From Phycisphaerae bacterium (GTDB taxonomy: Bacteria > Planctomycetota > Phycisphaerae > SM23-33), in NCBI GenBank assembly GCA_018335035.1, contig JAGXKT010000008.1:1-64000 (forward strand): a stretch of DNA of 64,000 nt, given 5' to 3'. The notes under the pieces were generated by a model that was not told the origin of the DNA, did no database searches, and worked only from the letters and a program-made list of their open reading frames with translations. Positions 36,053-45,075 of the stretch are shown here, piece by piece. Made by a program: the position numbers and the translations under genes. The stretch's first letter is position 1; each line of letters begins with the position of its first letter.

Positions 36053-36400
36053 TTATGTTGCTCCCTTCTTAGCCGCGGCGTAGGCGGCCAGCCCCGGCCG
36101 GCTGCGGCGGAGTTTGCCGATCCGCTCGGCCAGTTCGCTTTTCTGCTCGGCCAAGGCCAGTTCCAGGGCATGTTCCAGGGCGGCAATTCGTTCGATCCGC
36201 TTCTGATCGGGCCGGGCCCCGGAGTTCAGCGCGGCCAGCCGCTCGGTGCACCGTCGCAGATCGGCATCCAGCCGGGCGAGCTGTTCGTACTGGCCCGCCT
36301 GTGCCAGTTCCAGTTGCCGTTCCAGCACGGCTGCGATGTCGCCCAGAAGCCCGTTGACATCCTTGGGCGGACCGTGTTGCGGGTCGTCGGTCGTGGTCAT
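36053..36400 (-). CDS. Small coiled-coil protein, FlgN/FliT-like chaperone candidate
   Basis: 115 residues, almost all amphipathic helix (LLGDIAAVLERQLELAQAGQ, EHALELALAEQKSELAERIG), charged and without a membrane segment. Its ATG overlaps the stop of the TPR gene by 4 bp, so it belongs to the flagellar operon. Size and helical content fit the export-chaperone class (FlgN, FliT) or a FlaG-type accessory, but no diagnostic motif is present. Confidence 0.6.
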   Translation of the reverse strand: MTTTDDPQHGPPKDVNGLLGDIAAVLERQLELAQAGQYEQLARLDADLRRCTERLAALNSGARPDQKRIERIAALEHALELALAEQKSELAERIGKLRRSRPGLAAYAAAKKGAT

Positions 36401-37047
36401 CGGTTCAACACGCCGGCCGTCTCGTCGGCCGCCAAGCGGCGCTCAAGGTCGCGCAACAGCTCGGCGGCCTCGGACTTGTCGGGCTCCATCGCCACCGTAC
36501 GCCGCAGCGCGTCGCGGGCATCGTGGAGGCGGTCTTCCTTGACGTACAGCGATGCCAGGCAGAACAGCACGCTTGCGTCGTCCGGGTGGCGGTCCAGATA
36601 GACCTCCAAAAAGTGAATGACCTTCGCGAACGTGCCCATCTGGCAGGACGTTTGGAACAACCCAAGCAGCGCGGTGAGGTTGTCCGCGTCCAGTTCGAGG
36701 CACGTCAGGTACATCTCGAACGCCTCGGCGTAGCGGCCCTGTTGCTGATGGACCATCGCCAGCCCCCCGTAGGCCTCGGCGCAGTCCGGCTCGGTGCGGG
36801 CGGCCTGGGTGAAGGCCTCCAGGGCCTCGGCGCTTCGCCCGGCCTGCAACGCCAGGACACCCAGCCCGATGTGCGGTTTAGCGCGGGCCGGGTCCAGCGC
36901 CATCGCCTGGCGATAATATCGCCGGGCGGCGGGCGCGTCGTCGAGCCCGGCGTAGCAGTCGCCCATTTCGATCATCACGTCGTATCGGCGAGGGGCGTTG
37001 AGCCCCACCCGAGCGGGTGCGTCGTGCCCTGTCTGCTTCCAATCCAT
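36397..37047 (-). CDS. Tetratricopeptide-repeat protein of the flagellar operon
   Basis: 216 residues if started at ATG 37047 (GAGAG upstream); the ATG at 37065 is also possible. It consists of about five TPR units (RYDVMIEMGDCYAGLDDAPA, AKPHIGLGVLALQAGRSAEA, AEAYGGLAMVHQQQGRYAEA, ASVLFCLASLYVKEDRLHDA) and has no signal peptide. It is the penultimate gene of the fliK-to-tail operon, after flgL, so a cytoplasmic role in flagellar assembly or export is likely by context only. Confidence 0.75.
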   Translation of the reverse strand: MDWKQTGHDAPARVGLNAPRRYDVMIEMGDCYAGLDDAPAARRYYRQAMALDPARAKPHIGLGVLALQAGRSAEALEAFTQAARTEPDCAEAYGGLAMVHQQQGRYAEAFEMYLTCLELDADNLTALLGLFQTSCQMGTFAKVIHFLEVYLDRHPDDASVLFCLASLYVKEDRLHDARDALRRTVAMEPDKSEAAELLRDLERRLAADETAGVLNR

Positions 37048-37211
37048 TCGCAGGTCTCTCGGCATGCCCGCAGCATCGGCGCGCGGCCATGTCCGCCATT
37101 GCACTGCAAATCCCATGCCGACCCGTAGATCGCCGCAATGCCCGCATTCGCACAGTTTCCGGCATCGCCGCGTCAAGATATCACACGCGGCTGCGTACAA
37201 ACGCTTGGCAA

Positions 37212-38633
37212 TCAGATGAAGTCCAGCAGCGACAAGCTCAGCACCCGCGACGCGCTGGCCAGCGTCGTCTGGTACAAGGTCTGCGTGCGGGCGAGGTCGG
37301 CGGCCACCTGGGCCAGGTCGGCGTCGGCGAGGCGGCCCTTTTCCATCTCGGCCTCGCTCTTGACGTTTTCCAGCGTGGTCTGGAGCGAATCCATCGCGCT
37401 GATGCGCGCGCCGATGCTGGTCATCTGTTCGGTGACCTGAACGGCGACCTCCTCCAGGGACGCCAGCGACTCTTCCATGAAGGCCTTGCGCGATTCGGTG
37501 TCCAGCCCACGCTGCCCGGCGAGAACGTCCCGCACGGCGATCAGCGTGCCGAACACGTCGTACGTGCCCGGCATGCGCACGGGTTCGATGCCTTCGCGCA
37601 CGATGCCGCTCGTGTCGACGTTCAGAACCTGTCCGCTATCGGCGTCGGTCACGGCCAGTTCGCCGCCGAAGCTCGTCAGCGCCGTGGTGCTCTCGCCGTC
37701 GTCGATCGAGGCCGTCCCCGTGCCCGTGACGGTGACGGTTTCGTCGTTGCCCGACCAGCCGGAGACGTCGACGTACACCACGTCGCCGTCGGCGTTGGTG
37801 ACCTGAACGTTAGTTTCGCCCGCCGTGAAGCTCGCGCGCGGACCGCCGTCCAGGGCGATCTCGTTCGTCGCGGCGTAGACGTTCAGCGTGTGCTCGCCGA
37901 GGATCGTGCCGCCGTCGGCAGAGTCGTCGCCGGCGGCCAGTCCGTGCGTCCCGGCCGCGTAGTTCGTCGTGGTGTGCGTCAGTGTCAGCCAGACGTCACC
38001 TTGTACGGAGTTCGTAGCTTCACCAGCCGCGGCACCCGTGGTGCCGAGGAACTGCGCGTCCTGCCGGTCGTCCGAGCGGAAGACCTCTTCGCCCACCATG
38101 AGTCCGGAGTGCAACACGCCGTTGGCGACGGGCACGGGCATGTCCTCGTAGCTTCCCTCGTAGCGGACGTGTGAGATGTCTCCGTCGGTCCGCTCGACCA
38201 CATAGGGCCGAACGCCGGTGCTGGCGCCGCTGAAGACGTACCGTCCCATGCTCTCATGATTCGCCAGCGAGACGACCTGTTCGAGCAGCGAGTTGATCTC
38301 CTGGGCGACGGTGCGGCGGTTGCTCTCGTTGAAGGTTCCGTTGACGGCCTGAGTGAGCAGCTCGCGGGTGCGCGACAGTGCCGAGGAGACCTCCTGAAGG
38401 GCATTGGTGCCCTCTTGCATGCTCTGGACGACGTTGTGGAGGTTCTCGGTGTAGCTGGCGATGGTTCGCGCTTCGCTGGCCAGGTGCATGACGCGATTGG
38501 CGTCACTGGGATCGTCGGAGGCGCGAGCGATCCGCGCGCCCGTGGAGACCTGGAGTTGCAGGTCGGCCATCCGCTGGCTGTGAACGCTCATTGCGCGCGT
38601 CGTCGTGTTGTAGATTGTGCCCCATCCGCTCAT
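37212..38633 (-). CDS. flgL: Flagellar hook-filament junction protein FlgL
   Basis: 473 residues, longer than enterobacterial FlgL (about 317). It joins hook to filament together with FlgK. Flagellin-like N-terminus (YNTTTRAMSVHSQRMADLQLQV, STGARIARASDDPSDANRVM) and C-terminus (TTLENVKSEAEMEKGRLADADLA, LYQTTLASASRVLSLSLLDF). The extra length lies in the central variable part around 170-370, rich in Thr, Gly and Asp. GGAGA precedes the ATG. Confidence 0.93.
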   Translation of the reverse strand: MSGWGTIYNTTTRAMSVHSQRMADLQLQVSTGARIARASDDPSDANRVMHLASEARTIASYTENLHNVVQSMQEGTNALQEVSSALSRTRELLTQAVNGTFNESNRRTVAQEINSLLEQVVSLANHESMGRYVFSGASTGVRPYVVERTDGDISHVRYEGSYEDMPVPVANGVLHSGLMVGEEVFRSDDRQDAQFLGTTGAAAGEATNSVQGDVWLTLTHTTTNYAAGTHGLAAGDDSADGGTILGEHTLNVYAATNEIALDGGPRASFTAGETNVQVTNADGDVVYVDVSGWSGNDETVTVTGTGTASIDDGESTTALTSFGGELAVTDADSGQVLNVDTSGIVREGIEPVRMPGTYDVFGTLIAVRDVLAGQRGLDTESRKAFMEESLASLEEVAVQVTEQMTSIGARISAMDSLQTTLENVKSEAEMEKGRLADADLAQVAADLARTQTLYQTTLASASRVLSLSLLDFI

Positions 38634-38668
38634 CGGGTCTCTCCGGCCTCAGATCGCTTCGTCCGCGA

Positions 38669-40636
38669 TCAGAGCAGTTCGCCCAGAATGCGCAGCGCCT
38701 TTTCCTGTGTGCTCATGAATTTCGCCACGCCCTGGAACATCTGCTCGAAGATCAGCAGCTTGGCGGCTTCCTCGTTGACGTCTACGCCACCGATCTCGTC
38801 GCGCCGCTGCATGAGCTGCTGGACGACGGTTTCGAGCCCGTCGCGGCGTGCCCGCCGGACGGTGACGGCCTGCCCGATGGTCGTCGTCAGTTCGCGTGAC
38901 GCGTCGGCGCACGTCAGCCCGTCCAGTGAGTCATGCGTCTGCTCGCCGATCTCTGCCATGCGGCGGACGTTTGTGTTATCGGTCATATCGGCGCCCACGC
39001 TGCACGCCAGGCGGCGCGGGTCGGTCAGGACGTCCTGCCGCACGCCCAGCGTGCTTGCGGTGCGCCCGGCGAACAGCGTGTTGACGCCGGCCGCGGCGAG
39101 CAGGCCGGTTTCGTCCGTCTCCAACAGGCCTAGAACCGTAAACGATTCGCCGTCGGTTACCGTGCCGCCGGACAGCGAGACGTTCAGCCCGTCGCCGATG
39201 TCGATCCGGTCGCCCGGGGCGTACCCGGCCCCGATCGCCACGGTATCCAGCAGGGCGCCGCCGCCGTCGCGAATCTCAAGCGACAGGTCGCCGGTGCCTA
39301 TGGTACCGGCGCCGCTGACGGTCAGGGTGTACTCGTCGTTGCTCGCGCCGGTGTAGATGCCGCCGGCCGATGGACTGGACGTGCCGGACCAGCCCCCCGA
39401 CGTGTCCGCCAGCGGCGCCGGAAGGAAGTCGAACGTGAAGACGTCCGCGTCGGCGCTCTGCAGGCGCAGCGCGCCACCGGCGATCGAGGCAGACAGGGCG
39501 GTCGTTCCGTCAGCGTCGGTCAGCCCGTCCAGTGTCGTCGCGACGTCGCTGAGTGTCATGTCCGTGGTGATGTCGACCTGGTGGCGCGTGGTTGTGTTGG
39601 TGTCTGTGTTCGTGATGCGCACGTACAGGGCGCCGGCGGAAATCTCGGCGTTCCAGTCACTGAACGCTTCGGTGGACGAAGGCAGCCCAATCAGCTCCGT
39701 AAACGCCCCGTTGGACCCGACGCCCTGGGCGTGCAGACGGTTGACCTGGTCGGCGACGGTCGCGGCCAGGGTGTCCAGCCGGTCGGCCAGGTCGGGGATG
39801 ATCTCGTTGTGCAGCGACAGAAGCCCGCCGAGCTTCCCGCCGTCGCAACGCGTGGTGTAGCTTGCGGAATCTTCGGCCGCGATGCCGAGCTTGCCGCCCA
39901 TGGTGATGCCCGTGGCCAATCCGGTGGAAACATTGCTGACCGACAGCGGTGTTCCGACGGACATGACGGTCACCGCTCCGGAATCGCCCTCGGGATAGCT
40001 GATGTCCGTCTCGATCAGCGTGCCGAGTTCGGTCAGTGCCTGGTCGCGCTTGTCGAGCAGCACGTTGGGGTTGCCCCCACGGACGTTCATCGTCTCGATC
40101 TGGCGGTTGTAGGTGGAGATGTCGCCGGCGAGGGCGTTGACCTGGTTGACGGCGTTTCCGGCTTCGAGAACGATTTGCTGTTTGAGATCCGTCAGGTAGG
40201 TTCCCAGGCGGCGCAGCTCGGTCGTCAAGGCGTCGGCGGACCAGACGGCCTGCTGGCGGAGCGGCTGGCTGTTCGGGTCGCTGCTGAGTTCGCGAAACGC
40301 GTTGAACAATCCGTCCAGCGCGCTGGCGAGTCCCTCGCTGTCCACCTCGCCGAAGACGCTTTCAATCGTCTCCAGGGCGGTCAGTTCGCGGTCGATCTGC
40401 CCCTGCGTGGGCTGCTGGTTCATCAGTTCGCGTTCCAGCAGCGTGTCGACGGCCCGGCTGATGCCGGCGACCTCAACGCCCTGGGGGTCCTGCATCGTTC
40501 CGCCGTACACGATCGGCGCCAGCTGCAGGTCCTGGCGGTGATAGCCCTCGGTCGCGGCGTTCGAGATGTTCGTGCCGACCAGCTCGATGGCCCGCTGGGC
40601 CGCGTCCAGCCCGGTCAGTCCGATCGACCAGTTCAT
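38669..40636 (-). CDS. flgK: Flagellar hook-associated protein 1 FlgK
   Basis: 655 residues. It forms the first layer between hook and filament. Start: GLDAAQRAIELVGTNISNAA, TEGYHRQDLQ (GFN-like pattern of rod/hook axial proteins). End: EEAAKLLIFEQMFQGVAKFM, the C-terminal flgK heptad region. The middle third is a variable beta-rich insertion (about 350-500). GGAG precedes the ATG at 40636, and the gene follows flgN with 3 bp between them. Confidence 0.93.
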   Translation of the reverse strand: MNWSIGLTGLDAAQRAIELVGTNISNAATEGYHRQDLQLAPIVYGGTMQDPQGVEVAGISRAVDTLLERELMNQQPTQGQIDRELTALETIESVFGEVDSEGLASALDGLFNAFRELSSDPNSQPLRQQAVWSADALTTELRRLGTYLTDLKQQIVLEAGNAVNQVNALAGDISTYNRQIETMNVRGGNPNVLLDKRDQALTELGTLIETDISYPEGDSGAVTVMSVGTPLSVSNVSTGLATGITMGGKLGIAAEDSASYTTRCDGGKLGGLLSLHNEIIPDLADRLDTLAATVADQVNRLHAQGVGSNGAFTELIGLPSSTEAFSDWNAEISAGALYVRITNTDTNTTTRHQVDITTDMTLSDVATTLDGLTDADGTTALSASIAGGALRLQSADADVFTFDFLPAPLADTSGGWSGTSSPSAGGIYTGASNDEYTLTVSGAGTIGTGDLSLEIRDGGGALLDTVAIGAGYAPGDRIDIGDGLNVSLSGGTVTDGESFTVLGLLETDETGLLAAAGVNTLFAGRTASTLGVRQDVLTDPRRLACSVGADMTDNTNVRRMAEIGEQTHDSLDGLTCADASRELTTTIGQAVTVRRARRDGLETVVQQLMQRRDEIGGVDVNEEAAKLLIFEQMFQGVAKFMSTQEKALRILGELL

Positions 40637-40639
40637 GCG

Positions 40640-41158
40640 TTACGACTCCGTATCCACCAGCCCCGTGTGCGGACGCCAGGATTCCCGCCCTGCGGCACCA
40701 TATGTCGTCACCGGCGTGCTGGCTGGGAAAAGACTCTCCAGAAGCTCGCGATTGATCCGCGCGCACTCGGACAGAAGCATGGCGGCCTTGATGTGCTCAC
40801 GGCGGACCGCCTCGACCAGCGCGACGATCCGCGCGCGCCGCCGCTCGATCCGATCGCGGTCCGCGCCGTCCAGTCGGTCGACCAGTCGCGACAGCCGCAA
40901 CTGGGACGCGTCGCACGCCAGCGCTGAAGCCATCGCGTTGCGGGCGGCGCGCAAGCGGTTGTCCGTTTGCGCCTGCGCCTGCTGGGTTCGCTCCATCTGT
41001 TGGAGCAGGCGCTCGGTGGCGCGCTCGTCGCCGCCGGGAATCGCGACGGTCAGCCGGGCGAGTTGGTCGCGCCGCGCCGCCAGAAGGTCGATTTCCTCGT
41101 CAAGGACGGCGGCCAGGTCCGCCACCCGTTGCGTGCGTGTCGCTCCGGTGGGCATCAT
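40640..41158 (-). CDS. flgN: FlgN-like flagellar chaperone
   Basis: 172 residues. Helical protein with the FlgN-family arrangement, ending in HIKAAMLLSECARINRELLE, a region typical of the C-terminal amphipathic helix that binds FlgK/FlgL. Its position between flgJ and flgK supports this. The ATG overlaps the flgJ stop by 4 bp (ATGA), so they are translationally coupled. Sequence identity to known FlgN is low by eye. Confidence 0.75.
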   Translation of the reverse strand: MMPTGATRTQRVADLAAVLDEEIDLLAARRDQLARLTVAIPGGDERATERLLQQMERTQQAQAQTDNRLRAARNAMASALACDASQLRLSRLVDRLDGADRDRIERRRARIVALVEAVRREHIKAAMLLSECARINRELLESLFPASTPVTTYGAAGRESWRPHTGLVDTES

Positions 41159-41490
41159 CGCGCGGGCTCCGTGCCGGGCGCGGCGGCGCCGTAAGCCCGG
41201 CTTATGTCTTTCCACAGTCCCAGCCCGCCGCTATCGGCCAGATCACGTGCCAGGTACATCCAGAAGATGTCCTGCACCTGCTTCGTGATGCCGCCGGACA
41301 GCAGCCCGGAATCCGGGATCGTTCGCTTCATTTCGTCGAGCAGCTTGCCGAGCAGGACGGACTCGAAGTCCTTGGCGGCCTGGTCGGGCGAGGAGGCCTT
41401 GTCGGCCGCGGCGCGTGCCTCGGCCGCACGGAGCGCTCCCAGCGGGTCGATCGCTTGCTGCGGCTGGATGGGCATATCGCTTCCGCTCAT
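41155..41490 (-). CDS. flgJ: FlgJ rod-binding domain protein
   Basis: 111 residues, containing only the N-terminal rod-binding half of FlgJ: AAKDFESVLLGKLLDEMKRT and KQVQDIFWMYLARDLADSG. The C-terminal muramidase of enteric FlgJ is absent, so another enzyme must open the peptidoglycan. It is placed after flgI and before flgN. Confidence 0.85.
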   Translation of the reverse strand: MSGSDMPIQPQQAIDPLGALRAAEARAAADKASSPDQAAKDFESVLLGKLLDEMKRTIPDSGLLSGGITKQVQDIFWMYLARDLADSGGLGLWKDISRAYGAAAPGTEPAR

Positions 41491-41499
41491 AGCGTGTTC

Positions 41500-42609
41500 C
41501 TACATTACCTTCAGTTCCGCTTGGAGGGCGCCGGCCTGCTTGAGCGCTTGAAAGATTGCGATGATGTCTCGCGGTGTCAGGCCCATGGAGTTCAGCGCCC
41601 GCGCGAGATCGGCGACCGACGCGCCGCGAGGGATGACCTCGAGCTTGCTGCGCTCCTCGATTACGCGAATGTCCGTCTTCTTCGTCTTTTCCGTGGTGCC
41701 GGTTCGCGAGAATGGCGACGGCTGGGAAACCTCTTCCCGTTCTTCGGTCACGATCGACAGATTGCCGTGGGAGATCGCCACCTCGGAAATCCGCACGTTT
41801 TGGCCGACGATGACCGTGCCGGTTTTCTCGTTGACCACGACCCGCGCGGGGTAGTCCACCTTGACATCCAGCCCGCGTATCTTGCGGATGAATCCCGCCA
41901 GCGTCTTGGGCGTCACGGCTTCGGGCACGGCGACGCGGACGGTTCCGGCATCGGCCGCCGTCGCCGCGTCGGTATGGACGGCGTTGATCGCCTCGGCGAC
42001 GCGCTCGGCCGTCGCAAAGTCCGGATTCCGCAGCAGCAACGTCACCTCGTCGTTTTCGACGAACTCGCCGATTTCCTCGCGCTCCACGATCGCCCCGTCG
42101 GGAATGCGTGCGACGGTGGCATGGCCGCTGGTGACGGAGCTGGCATCGCCCGTGGCGCTGAATCCGCCGACCGTGACCGGCTGCTGCACGACGGCGTAGA
42201 CCTGTCCGTCGGCGCCTTTGAGCTCGGTCATCAGAAGCGTCCCACCGCGTAAGCTGCTGGCGCTGCCGATGGTCGAGACCGTCACGTCCAGCCGTGACCC
42301 GCGTCGGTCGAACGAGCCCAGTTCCGCCGTGACGATCACGCTGGCGATGTTGTCACTGGAGACGTCGTCGGGGTCGAGAACCAGTCCCTCGCGCCGCAGG
42401 ATGTTCGTCAGCGCCTGGCGGCTGGCCGTGCTGTTGTCGCCCGTGCCGTCCAGGCCGATTACCACGCCGTAGCCCCACAGCGGGTTGCCGCGGGCGCCCT
42501 TGATCGTGGTGATGTCCTTTATGCGCTCAGCGCCGGCAGGTGCCGTCAGCGCCAGCAGCGCCAAGCCCGCCAGGAACCATCGTGTCGTTCGCATTTGCGG
42601 TGTCATCAT
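41500..42609 (-). CDS. flgI: Flagellar P-ring protein FlgI
   Basis: 369 residues, normal length. Signal peptide WFLAGLALLALTAPAGA, then ERIKDITTIKGARGNPLWGY, GVVIGLDGTGD, the beta domain VVNEKTGTVIVGQNVRISEV and the C-terminus LNSMGLTPRDIIAIFQALKQ, all FlgI hallmarks. It forms the ring around the rod in the peptidoglycan layer, implying a Gram-negative envelope with a canonical rod. Confidence 0.97.
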   Translation of the reverse strand: MMTPQMRTTRWFLAGLALLALTAPAGAERIKDITTIKGARGNPLWGYGVVIGLDGTGDNSTASRQALTNILRREGLVLDPDDVSSDNIASVIVTAELGSFDRRGSRLDVTVSTIGSASSLRGGTLLMTELKGADGQVYAVVQQPVTVGGFSATGDASSVTSGHATVARIPDGAIVEREEIGEFVENDEVTLLLRNPDFATAERVAEAINAVHTDAATAADAGTVRVAVPEAVTPKTLAGFIRKIRGLDVKVDYPARVVVNEKTGTVIVGQNVRISEVAISHGNLSIVTEEREEVSQPSPFSRTGTTEKTKKTDIRVIEERSKLEVIPRGASVADLARALNSMGLTPRDIIAIFQALKQAGALQAELKVM

Positions 42610-42618
42610 GCAGGCGTC

Positions 42619-43254
42619 CTAGTAGGGGCTCAGGGCATTGGCCATTCGAGACAGCCAGCCCGGATTGACGAAGTCTTCTTCCTGCCCTCCGCTCTTGAAG
42701 ACGATGTGGAAGTCGGCGACGCGCTCGCTGTCGACCTCGTTGCTGATGTCGATATCGGACGGGCGGACGATGCCGCTGGCCTGGATGATCTGCGTATCGC
42801 CGCCGATCGTCCGCGTGCGCGTGCCCAGGACGACGAGGTTGCGATTGGGCAGCACGTCCTCGACCACGACCGAGATCTTGTCGGTCATACTGCGATCCGT
42901 GTCGAAATCGGCGCTGCCCTCGAACTCGCTGCCCGCCTCGCTGGAGAAGTCCAGCTTCGGGAAGTCGAAGATGTATCGCCCGACCTCGGCGACCAGGTTC
43001 GCCGGATCGAACGTGCCGCTCATCTCGGCCGACCGGGCTTCGCTCTTGTCCAGCTCACGGCTGGTCTCATTTTCGATCGTGGTCTTCTCGTCGATGACGA
43101 CGGTCAGGATGTCGCCGACGTTCCGCGCCGTGTCGTCGGCGTAGATCGTCTGCGTTCGTCGCGAGCCGCGGGCCCAGATCGAGCCCGCCAAAGCGGGGCC
43201 GGCCAGCGTCACGGTCACAAGCATCCACGCCAGGATTTGCCGTTGTCTGCCCAT
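42619..43254 (-). CDS. flgH: Flagellar L-ring protein FlgH without a lipobox
   Basis: 211 residues. Recognised by the FlgH core: DDTARNVGDILTVVIDEKTT, the mid-domain and QASGIVRPSDIDISNEVDSE, then VADFHIVFKSGG. The leader (WMLVTVTLAGPALAGS) ends like a signal peptidase I site and contains no cysteine, whereas enteric FlgH is a lipoprotein. The rest of the length is typical. It lies between flgA and flgI. Confidence 0.93.
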   Translation of the reverse strand: MGRQRQILAWMLVTVTLAGPALAGSIWARGSRRTQTIYADDTARNVGDILTVVIDEKTTIENETSRELDKSEARSAEMSGTFDPANLVAEVGRYIFDFPKLDFSSEAGSEFEGSADFDTDRSMTDKISVVVEDVLPNRNLVVLGTRTRTIGGDTQIIQASGIVRPSDIDISNEVDSERVADFHIVFKSGGQEEDFVNPGWLSRMANALSPY

Positions 43255-43257
43255 GGG

Positions 43258-44271
43258 TTACCTCTTCAGTACCGGCTCGACGGCGCCGTCGAAGCCGACT
43301 TTTGCCACGACGACGCGGCGGGAATCCACGTTCTGGACCTTGATAAATTCGCCCGGGCGGCCGTCCTGCAACGCCCGGCCGACCGTGGAGATCACGAACC
43401 CCTCACCGGTGATCTGCATCATCACCGGCTCATTGCGACGGACGACGATTTCCAGCTTTGCCGGTGCCAGGTGCGCGGCGCGAAGGATTGTCCCGGCGCT
43501 GACACGCTGGCGGAGCTTCTGCCCGTAGGGCGGTTGCCAGTCCGCCGGCGGGGGCGAGGTCTTCTCCACCGTGCGAATCTCGGTATTGGTCGGTGTTAGG
43601 ACGGTCCCGGGCGGCAGGTCCTCGCCCGCTACGAGTTGCCGGACGCGATACCGCGCCGAGAAGTGCAGTTCCTGTGTCGCCAGCGTCTTATCGCCGGCAA
43701 CGGCCGAGACCGTCACGCGCGCCCGCCCGGCCGCGCTGTCGTCGGCGAGGTGCGCCGTCAGCGTCGCGTCCGCGTCGGCGGGCACGGCCAGCGGCTCGGG
43801 GTGCCGCGTCAGGTGCCATGAGGCGCTTGCGACCTGCCCGGTGTCGGGAAGTGCCTCATACGCTGCGGCGAGAAGCCGCTCGGGCGCGATCAGTTGGTCG
43901 CTGCGCCGTACGCGTATTTCCTCGGCGCCGCTGAAGCGGACGCGCTGCGGCGCAATGCCCGATGCAGCCAGGCGGGTCAGGATCGCGCGGCGCTGGATGG
44001 CGATGGTCTCGTCCTTCCAGGGCGTCCGGCCCATGGCGACGGTGCAGGCACGGGCATGGAGGTCCGCGTCGTCGCTGCTGAGCACGGCGATCTGCTCCAG
44101 CGTCAACCGCGGGCCTTCCACCGTCATGCGCCGCGGGCAGTAGACGGTCAGCGGGGGGGGTTGGGCCTTGCTGCCGGTATCGTCGCCGTTGGCGGGCAGC
44201 AGCATCACGGCCGCGGCGAGCAGAGCCAGTGCCAGTCGTGTCGTTCGCGTCATGGCGGTTCCGGTTCTCAT
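43258..44271 (-). CDS. flgA: P-ring assembly chaperone FlgA
   Basis: 337 residues, larger than enteric FlgA (219). Signal peptide ALALLAAAVMLLPANG. The C-terminal SAF-type domain (YRVRQLVAGEDLPPGTVLTP, RQRVSAGTILRAAHL, GEFIKVQNVDSRRVVVAKV) is standard; the N-terminal about 200 residues form an added domain. It assists FlgI assembly in the periplasm. The start overlaps the flgG stop by 4 bp. Confidence 0.92.
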   Translation of the reverse strand: MRTGTAMTRTTRLALALLAAAVMLLPANGDDTGSKAQPPPLTVYCPRRMTVEGPRLTLEQIAVLSSDDADLHARACTVAMGRTPWKDETIAIQRRAILTRLAASGIAPQRVRFSGAEEIRVRRSDQLIAPERLLAAAYEALPDTGQVASASWHLTRHPEPLAVPADADATLTAHLADDSAAGRARVTVSAVAGDKTLATQELHFSARYRVRQLVAGEDLPPGTVLTPTNTEIRTVEKTSPPPADWQPPYGQKLRQRVSAGTILRAAHLAPAKLEIVVRRNEPVMMQITGEGFVISTVGRALQDGRPGEFIKVQNVDSRRVVVAKVGFDGAVEPVLKR

Positions 44272-45056
44272 GAGATCAGGCGGTTGGCGGTGGTGAGCAT
44301 CTCATCGCCGGCGCGGATGGCGCGGGAGTTGATCTCGTACGCCCGCTGGGCGGTGATGAGGTTGACCAGTTCCGTGACCATCTGCACGTTGGCCTTTTCG
44401 AGGAAGCCCTGACGGATGGTTCCGAACCCACCGGCCCCGGCGGTGCCCGTCGTCGCCGAGCCGCTGGCGGGCGTCTCGGCGAGGAGGTTCTCGCCCTCGC
44501 TGCTGAGCCCAGCGGGGTTGGCGAACCGCGCCAGCGTCAGCGTGCCGACCACGCTCGGCGTCTGCGAGGCGCCGGCCAGCACGGAAATCGTCCCGTCCTT
44601 GCCGATGCTGATCGACCGGGCGTCCGTGGGGATGCTGATCGCGGGGGACAGCAGGTAGCCCGACGAGGTCACGAGGTTTCCGTTGGCGTCGATCCGCAAC
44701 GAGCCGTCGCGCGTGTACCGCGTGGCGCCGTTGGGCGTGGTCACCTGGAAGAACCCGTCGCCTTCGATCGCCACGTCCAGCTTGCGTTGGGTGTTGACCA
44801 TTTCGCCCTGGCTGAAGACCCGCAACGTGGACGCTGGCGAGACGCCCGTGCCGACCTCGAAGCCGCTGGGGGCCACGACGCCCGCGGCCGTCTCGCGACC
44901 GGCCTCGGCGAGCTTGAGATACATCAGGTCCTGGAAGTCCACCTGGGCACGCTTGTAGCCCGTCGTATTGATGTTCGCCAGGTTGTTGGCGATCACGTCC
45001 ACGACCGTCTGTTGGGCTTCCATGCCCGTTGCCGCTGTCGAGAATGCTCGTAGCAT
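44268..45056 (-). CDS. flgG: Distal rod protein FlgG
   Basis: 262 residues, the expected length. Rod signature MLRAFSTAATGMEAQQTVVD, VIANNLANINTTGYKRAQVDF and the flagellar basal-body end VTELVNLITAQRAYEINSRA. It forms the long distal rod. Flanked by flgF upstream and flgA downstream in the same operon. Confidence 0.96.
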   Translation of the reverse strand: MLRAFSTAATGMEAQQTVVDVIANNLANINTTGYKRAQVDFQDLMYLKLAEAGRETAAGVVAPSGFEVGTGVSPASTLRVFSQGEMVNTQRKLDVAIEGDGFFQVTTPNGATRYTRDGSLRIDANGNLVTSSGYLLSPAISIPTDARSISIGKDGTISVLAGASQTPSVVGTLTLARFANPAGLSSEGENLLAETPASGSATTGTAGAGGFGTIRQGFLEKANVQMVTELVNLITAQRAYEINSRAIRAGDEMLTTANRLIS

Positions 45057-45075
45057 CGATGTCGCTCCCGTCTGC

